Position numbers and translations under genes: made by a program | NCBI GenBank assembly: GCA_902494605.1 | Contig: CABUUG010000081.1 | Location: 1 to 8,320 of the forward strand | Length of the DNA: 8,320 nucleotides | Direction of reading: 5' to 3' | Source of the DNA: an uncultured Collinsella sp. | GTDB lineage: Bacteria > Actinomycetota > Coriobacteriia > Coriobacteriales > Coriobacteriaceae | Part shown: positions 6,123-8,320 of the stretch, one piece after another | Position numbering within the stretch: the stretch's first letter is position 1 | Layout of the letters: every line of letters starts with the position of its first letter | Notes under the pieces: generated by a model | Seen by the model: only the letters and a program-made list of their open reading frames with translations | Database searches by the model: none | What the model was told of the DNA's origin: nothing

Positions 6123-6899
6123 ATGCCTCGATGTGCCCGCGCCGTTTCGCTCACCGGTTATTACCACGTCTTTGACCGTGGTAACTCTAAACAGATTATT
6201 TTTGAAGATGACTCTGACCGATATCGTTTCTTATCGGACATCTCGGACAGGTTCGCGCACCATAAAGTGGCGGTGTTGGCTTGGTGCCTTATGGACAATC
6301 ACTTCCATTTGATGGTTGATGACCCATTTGACAATCTTTCAAAGGCAATGCAGTGTGCGCTGACGGCGTATGCCAAGTATTTCAATGGGAAAACGGGGAG
6401 AACAGGCCATCTGTTTGACAATCGCTATTCACGGGTCGCGGTCGAGTCGGACACGCAGGCGGTACAGCTGCTCGATTATATCCATCTCAATCCCGTGAAA
6501 GGTGCGCTCGACTCGCTCGAGGCGTACCGCTGGTCAAGCTACAAGGCATATCAGCTGGGCTATGATCCCTTTGACATCTGTGACGCGGCTCCTATGCTCG
6601 ATATCGTCGGAGGCTCCCGTTGCTATTGCGAGCATCTCGAGGAAGTTGCCGGGCGCACTTGGTCAGTGGAGGTTCTTCCACGCCGGCGGATCCCCGATGA
6701 GGAGGCCCTTTCCATTGCGCACGAAGTCCTGCCGAGCATAGATCCTGCGCTGCTCAAGGCCCTGCCACGCCCCGATCGCGATGCCTGTCTGCTGAGGCTC
6801 AGGCGGGCACATCTCACGGTCAAGCAAATTGCCCGTATCACCGGCATTGGCGCTACAAGCGTGACCAAGGCCACTGTGGGCTGGAGGGAGGCTGCGTGA
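6123..6899 (+). CDS. Y1 (HUH) transposase of the IS200-like/RAYT family
   Basis: The 258-residue protein is a single-strand DNA nuclease of the REP-associated tyrosine transposase type. Visible signatures: MPRCARAVSLTGYYHVFDRG at the N-terminus, the metal-binding HUH motif in WCLMDNHFHLMV (His60, His62), AYAKYFN with candidate catalytic Tyr83 or Tyr86, GHLFDNRY, and DYIHLNPVKG followed by YRWSSY. The C-terminus (about 228-252, LTVKQIARITGIGATSVTK) reads as a helix-turn-helix, an extension absent from minimal IS200 TnpA. The start is set at ATG 6123 because AAAGGAGAG ends four bases before it; an upstream in-frame GTG at 6090 has no ribosome site. The first half uses more A/T-ending codons than neighbouring genes, which fits transfer. 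No stop or frameshift interrupts it, so it may be active or recently so. It lies antisense between rpmB and adhE. Confidence 0.88.
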   Translation: MPRCARAVSLTGYYHVFDRGNSKQIIFEDDSDRYRFLSDISDRFAHHKVAVLAWCLMDNHFHLMVDDPFDNLSKAMQCALTAYAKYFNGKTGRTGHLFDNRYSRVAVESDTQAVQLLDYIHLNPVKGALDSLEAYRWSSYKAYQLGYDPFDICDAAPMLDIVGGSRCYCEHLEEVAGRTWSVEVLPRRRIPDEEALSIAHEVLPSIDPALLKALPRPDRDACLLRLRRAHLTVKQIARITGIGATSVTKATVGWREAA

Positions 6900-6941
6900 G
6901 GCTGGGCAGGACCTGATCATGGCGCCGCATGTGTACGTCAC

Positions 6942-6959
6942 GTCTGTCCCCAATGAGTG
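6942..6959 (-). repeat. Right-end inverted copy of the terminal motif
   Basis: GTCTGTCCCCAATGAGTG is the reverse complement of the left motif: exact over 16 bases with the outer left copy, and 17 of 18 with the inner left copy. It ends one or two bases before the A-run that is the U-tract of the rpmB terminator. Confidence 0.75.
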
Positions 6960-6960
6960 C

Positions 6961-6993
6961 AAAAAGGCGCCCTCCGTAGGGGAGGACGCCTTT
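6961..6993 (-). terminator. Intrinsic terminator of rpmB
   Basis: Arms 6963-6975 and 6981-6993 (13 bp, one mismatch) enclose a 5-base loop. Read on the minus strand the stem ends in TTTTT at the right place. It lies about 70 bases past the rpmB stop. Confidence 0.85.
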
Positions 6994-7061
6994 GGTAAGT
7001 TCTATATGAACGCGAGGTCTTTGACCCGGAGAGTCCGAGGTACTTGTTGGTAAGACCTTAT
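6994..7061 (-). other. Structured 3' untranslated region of rpmB
   Basis: Between the rpmB stop and its terminator there is no gene. Two inverted repeats are visible: AGGTCTT with AAGACCT (about 7015-7021 and 7052-7058), and GTTC-TATAT-GAAC (6999-7011). The length and folding potential could stabilise the mRNA or form a small 3'-derived RNA; this is speculative. Confidence 0.3.
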
Positions 7062-7250
7062 TTAGGAGCGCGCAACCTTGCCGGACTTGAGGCAGGTGGA
7101 GCAAACGTTCATCTTGCGACGGTGACCATCGACGACGACGTAGACGCGCTGGATGTTGGGGCGGAACTTACGGTTGGTGACGCGGTGAGAGTGGCTGATG
7201 GAGCGACCGGCAACGGGGTGCTTACCGCAAACTTCGCAAACTTTGGACAT
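7062..7250 (-). CDS. rpmB: 50S ribosomal protein L28 (zinc-ribbon form)
   Basis: The 62-residue basic protein is a structural component of the large ribosomal subunit. It reads MSKVCEVCGKHPVAGRSISHSH, then RKFRPNIQRV and a C-terminal NVCSTCLKSGKV, the standard L28 pattern. Cys5/Cys8 and Cys50/Cys53 make two CxxC pairs, marking the zinc-binding C+ form rather than the zinc-independent paralogue. The ATG at 7248-7250 has a perfect AAGGAGGG site (7257-7264 on the minus strand), so the longer frame starting near 7298 is not the real start. It is a single gene with its own promoter and terminator, divergent from pyrR. Confidence 0.97.
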   Translation of the reverse strand: MSKVCEVCGKHPVAGRSISHSHRVTNRKFRPNIQRVYVVVDGHRRKMNVCSTCLKSGKVARS

Positions 7251-7266
7251 AACTGACCCTCCTTGG

Positions 7267-7286
7267 GCGACAAACGAACATGTCGC
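7267..7286 (-). promoter_or_regulatory. Hairpin in the rpmB 5' leader
   Basis: GCGACA (7267-7272) and TGTCGC (7281-7286) are perfect 6-bp arms with an 8-base loop, ending two bases before the AAGGAGGG ribosome site. Ribosomal protein leaders often fold for autoregulation, but this stem is short and unproven. Confidence 0.35.
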
Positions 7287-7304
7287 GTTAACAAACAAGC
7301 CTGA

Positions 7305-7336
7305 ACTATAGCACAGAAGTCGCTCCCTGTGCGCAA
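7305..7336 (-). promoter_or_regulatory. Probable rpmB promoter (extended -10)
   Basis: On the minus strand TGC-TATAGT (hexamer 7305-7310) is a good extended -10, about 55 bases before the rpmB ATG. A -35 is weak: TTGCGC (7331-7336) is 20 bases away. An inverted repeat GCACAG/CTGTGC (7311-7316, 7327-7332) occupies the spacer. Confidence 0.55.
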
Positions 7337-7518
7337 TCTACACAGAGATATTCCTCTTTTGGCGATAGTGCCCACGCCACGGCCCTGGACGTAGATCCGA
7401 TTTGCGTGCAGCAGAGGGGATTATGCCAGCTCGTGCGTGCGTTTTCAAGCTCGTCCCACAAATATATATAGGTTTATTGGGCTTTGGGCTCCGTTTACGG
7501 ATTGCTCTGTATTTATGC
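7337..7518. other. Intergenic region without a recognisable gene
   Basis: No convincing coding frame, tRNA or known RNA is seen between the rpmB and pyrR promoters. Visible details are a 12-base palindrome TCCGT-TT-ACGGA (7490-7501), a tandem TTGGGCT TTGGGCT (7477-7490), and an A/T stretch around 7461-7470. These could be regulator sites but have no supporting context. Confidence 0.5.
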
Positions 7519-7547
7519 TCGCAATTAAGCTCGAGGTTGGCTACACT
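7519..7547 (+). promoter_or_regulatory. Candidate pyrR-pyrB promoter
   Basis: TCGCAA (7519-7524), a 17-base spacer and TACACT (7542-7547) are the best-placed hexamers ahead of the leader hairpins. They match the sigma-70 consensus only moderately (3 of 6 and 4 of 6). A start near 7554 would give a leader of about 148 bases. Confidence 0.35.
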
Positions 7548-7562
7548 ATCCCTTGACCATTA

Positions 7563-7627
7563 AAGGGGTACGAGATACCCACATGGAATTACATAGCTGC
7601 CAAAGAGCAGCCCTTCCTGTGGGTGTC
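7563..7627 (+). promoter_or_regulatory. Alternative hairpins of the pyr leader (candidate attenuator)
   Basis: GATACCCACA (7574-7583) pairs with TGTGGGTGTC (7618-7627) over 10 bp with one wobble, enclosing a second hairpin GCTGC-CAAAGA-GCAGC (7596-7611). TACCC (7576-7580) can instead pair with GGGTA (7566-7570). The 3' arm of the long stem shares bases 7625-7627 with the following terminator stem, so the folds compete. PyrR in other bacteria controls such leaders, but the Bacillus PyrR-binding loop consensus is not evident here. Confidence 0.5.
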
Positions 7628-7662
7628 TGGTCCGCTTTAAGCGGTCGGGCATCTATTTTTTT
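7625..7662 (+). terminator. Intrinsic terminator inside the pyrR leader
   Basis: CCGCT (7632-7636) and AGCGG (7640-7644) form the core stem. It extends through 7625-7630 with 7645-7650 by wobble and Watson-Crick pairs and one bulged T. ATCTA and seven T residues (7656-7662) follow. It lies 40 bases before pyrR with no gene preceding it, so it would act as an attenuator. Confidence 0.65.
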
Positions 7663-7697
7663 GACTGTGTCAGCAGTCAAGACATGTGAGGAAGGAG
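7661..7697 (+). promoter_or_regulatory. Hairpin just ahead of the pyrR ribosome binding site
   Basis: TTGACTG (7661-7667), loop TGTCAG and CAGTCAA (7674-7680) give a perfect 7-bp stem immediately after the terminator T-run. AAGGAG (7692-7697) follows as the pyrR ribosome site. It could be a second protein-binding stem or a transcript-stabilising structure. Confidence 0.4.
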
Positions 7698-7701
7698 ATC
7701 G

Positions 7702-8286
7702 ATGGGCACGACTTCCCCCAAGGCGGTCATCATGGACGAGACCGCCGTCAATCGAGCGATGACCCGCATCGCGCACGAGATTCTCGAGCGCAACGAGGGC
7801 TGTGAAGACCTCGCTCTGGTCGGCATCGTCACGCGCGGCGACCTTCTGGCAAAGAAGCTCGCCGAGGAGATCAAGGAGATCGAGGGCGTCGAAGTTCCGC
7901 TCGGCAGCCTGGACATCAGCTTCTACCGCGATGACTATGCGACCAATTTCGCTCCCGCGATCCACGCCACCAACATTCCCTTTAGCGTCGACGGCAAGCG
8001 CGTCGTGCTGGTGGACGACATCCTGTATACGGGCCGTACCATCCGCGCCGCTCTCGACGCCGTCATGGACCTGGGCCGTCCGAGCCGCATTGAGTTGGCA
8101 GTCCTCGTTGACCGCGGCCACCGCGAGCTCCCCATCTCGCCGGACTTTGTCGGCAAGAACGTTCCCTCGTCGCATGAGGAGAACGTGCATCTATATATGA
8201 AGGAAGTCGACGGCCACACCGCCGTCGAGATCAACGACGTCGCGCCGGGCTCCCACGTGGGTTCTGCGCCGCTGGGAGGTGAGTAG
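7702..8286 (+). CDS. pyrR: PyrR, pyrimidine operon regulator / uracil phosphoribosyltransferase
   Basis: PyrR binds pyr mRNA leaders in response to UMP and UTP and lowers operon expression; many also make UMP from uracil and PRPP. The 194-residue protein has the type I phosphoribosyltransferase fold: GIVTRG (41-46), LDISFYRDD (70-78), the PRPP-binding VVLVDDILYTGRT (101-113) and the PyrR signature DRGHRELPI (137-145). After about residue 178 there is a short low-complexity tail (APGSHVGSAPLGGE), making it slightly longer than the roughly 180-residue Bacillus form and close to actinobacterial versions. The ATG at 7702 has AAGGAG (7692-7697) upstream. It is the first gene of an operon: pyrB begins four bases after its stop, and the pyrB ribosome site lies inside the pyrR tail, consistent with coupling. 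The structured leader with a terminator is its likely regulatory target. Confidence 0.96.
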   Translation: MGTTSPKAVIMDETAVNRAMTRIAHEILERNEGCEDLALVGIVTRGDLLAKKLAEEIKEIEGVEVPLGSLDISFYRDDYATNFAPAIHATNIPFSVDGKRVVLVDDILYTGRTIRAALDAVMDLGRPSRIELAVLVDRGHRELPISPDFVGKNVPSSHEENVHLYMKEVDGHTAVEINDVAPGSHVGSAPLGGE

Positions 8287-8290
8287 TACC

Positions 8291-8320
8291 GTGGCGTTCA
8301 ACCATAAGCACCTGATCGAC
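8291..8320 (+). CDS. pyrB: Aspartate carbamoyltransferase PyrB, first ten codons
   Basis: A GTG at 8291 opens a frame reading MAFNHKHLID to the end of the window. The KHLID segment is the characteristic start of PyrB, which condenses carbamoyl phosphate and aspartate in pyrimidine synthesis. GGGAGGTGAG (8274-8283), overlapping the end of pyrR, is a strong ribosome site at suitable spacing. Position directly after pyrR is the standard Gram-positive order. Only ten residues are visible. Confidence 0.8.
   Translation, partial: MAFNHKHLID

Larger units (their letters stand above)
5943..6957 (+). mobile_element. IS200-like/RAYT transposon, about 1 kb, with inverted terminal motifs
   Basis: A Y1 (HUH) transposase gene is bracketed by the 16-mer CTCATTGGGGACAGAC at 5943-5958 and its exact inverted copy at 6942-6957. 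A second left-end copy differing by one base lies at 5976-5991, behind a hairpin. Only the transposase is encoded. Classical IS200/IS605 elements have no terminal inverted repeats but use subterminal hairpins; the pattern of repeats flanking a Y1 gene is more like RAYT-associated elements. True ends and target site cannot be fixed from one copy, so the boundaries are the outer edges of the repeats. Confidence 0.7.

Noticed and set aside
7251..7298. Longer L28 N-terminus starting near 7298
   Set aside because: L28 proteins begin MSKVCEVCGK, and a perfect AAGGAGGG precedes the ATG at 7250.
7550..7680. T-box or other known riboswitch in the pyr leader
   Set aside because: The T-box signature GGTGGNACCGCG is absent, and I could not match the purine, SAM, TPP or PyrR-loop consensus.
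7546..8190. 214-codon minus-strand frame opposite pyrR
   Set aside because: Same-register shadow of pyrR extending into the leader; no domain recognised.

Overview
The window is high-GC bacterial DNA whose proteins look like those of a gut Coriobacteriia member. Collinsella is my best guess, from recall of gene neighbourhoods and protein style only; no 16S or other marker is present. Real genes use few A/T-ending codons and most carry strong AAGGAG-type ribosome binding sites.

Layout. (1) Positions 1-2109, plus strand: the 3' end of ispG (isoprenoid synthesis) runs directly (TAA-ATG) into proS (prolyl-tRNA synthetase). The proS frame is full length except for an in-frame TAA at codon 44 (517-519), where the family has tyrosine. 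(2) 2140-2255: two back-to-back intrinsic terminators separate proS from a convergent minus-strand block. (3) 2288-5789, minus strand: adhE (bifunctional aldehyde/alcohol dehydrogenase, fermentative ethanol formation), followed after 88 bases by a small kinase-fold phosphotransferase of unknown substrate. (4) 5943-6957, plus strand: a compact mobile element of about 1 kb encoding a Y1/HUH transposase of the IS200-like or REP-associated (RAYT) type. It is bracketed by inverted copies of a GGGGACAGAC-containing motif, with a hairpin at its left end and a perfect 10-bp inverted repeat that can mask the transposase ribosome binding site. (5) 6961-7250, minus strand: rpmB (ribosomal protein L28, zinc-ribbon type) and its terminator; the mobile element abuts the terminator's T-run. 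(6) 7519-8320, plus strand: the start of a pyrimidine operon, with a leader carrying alternative hairpins and an intrinsic terminator, then pyrR, then the first ten codons of pyrB.

The genes are mostly housekeeping (translation: proS, rpmB; isoprenoids: ispG; pyrimidines: pyrR-pyrB; fermentation: adhE) and do not form one pathway. I found no CRISPR array, toxin-antitoxin pair, prophage or clearly new multi-gene system. The points most worth checking are the nonsense codon in proS, the terminal-repeat and translation-masking architecture of the transposase element, and the attenuator-like pyr leader.
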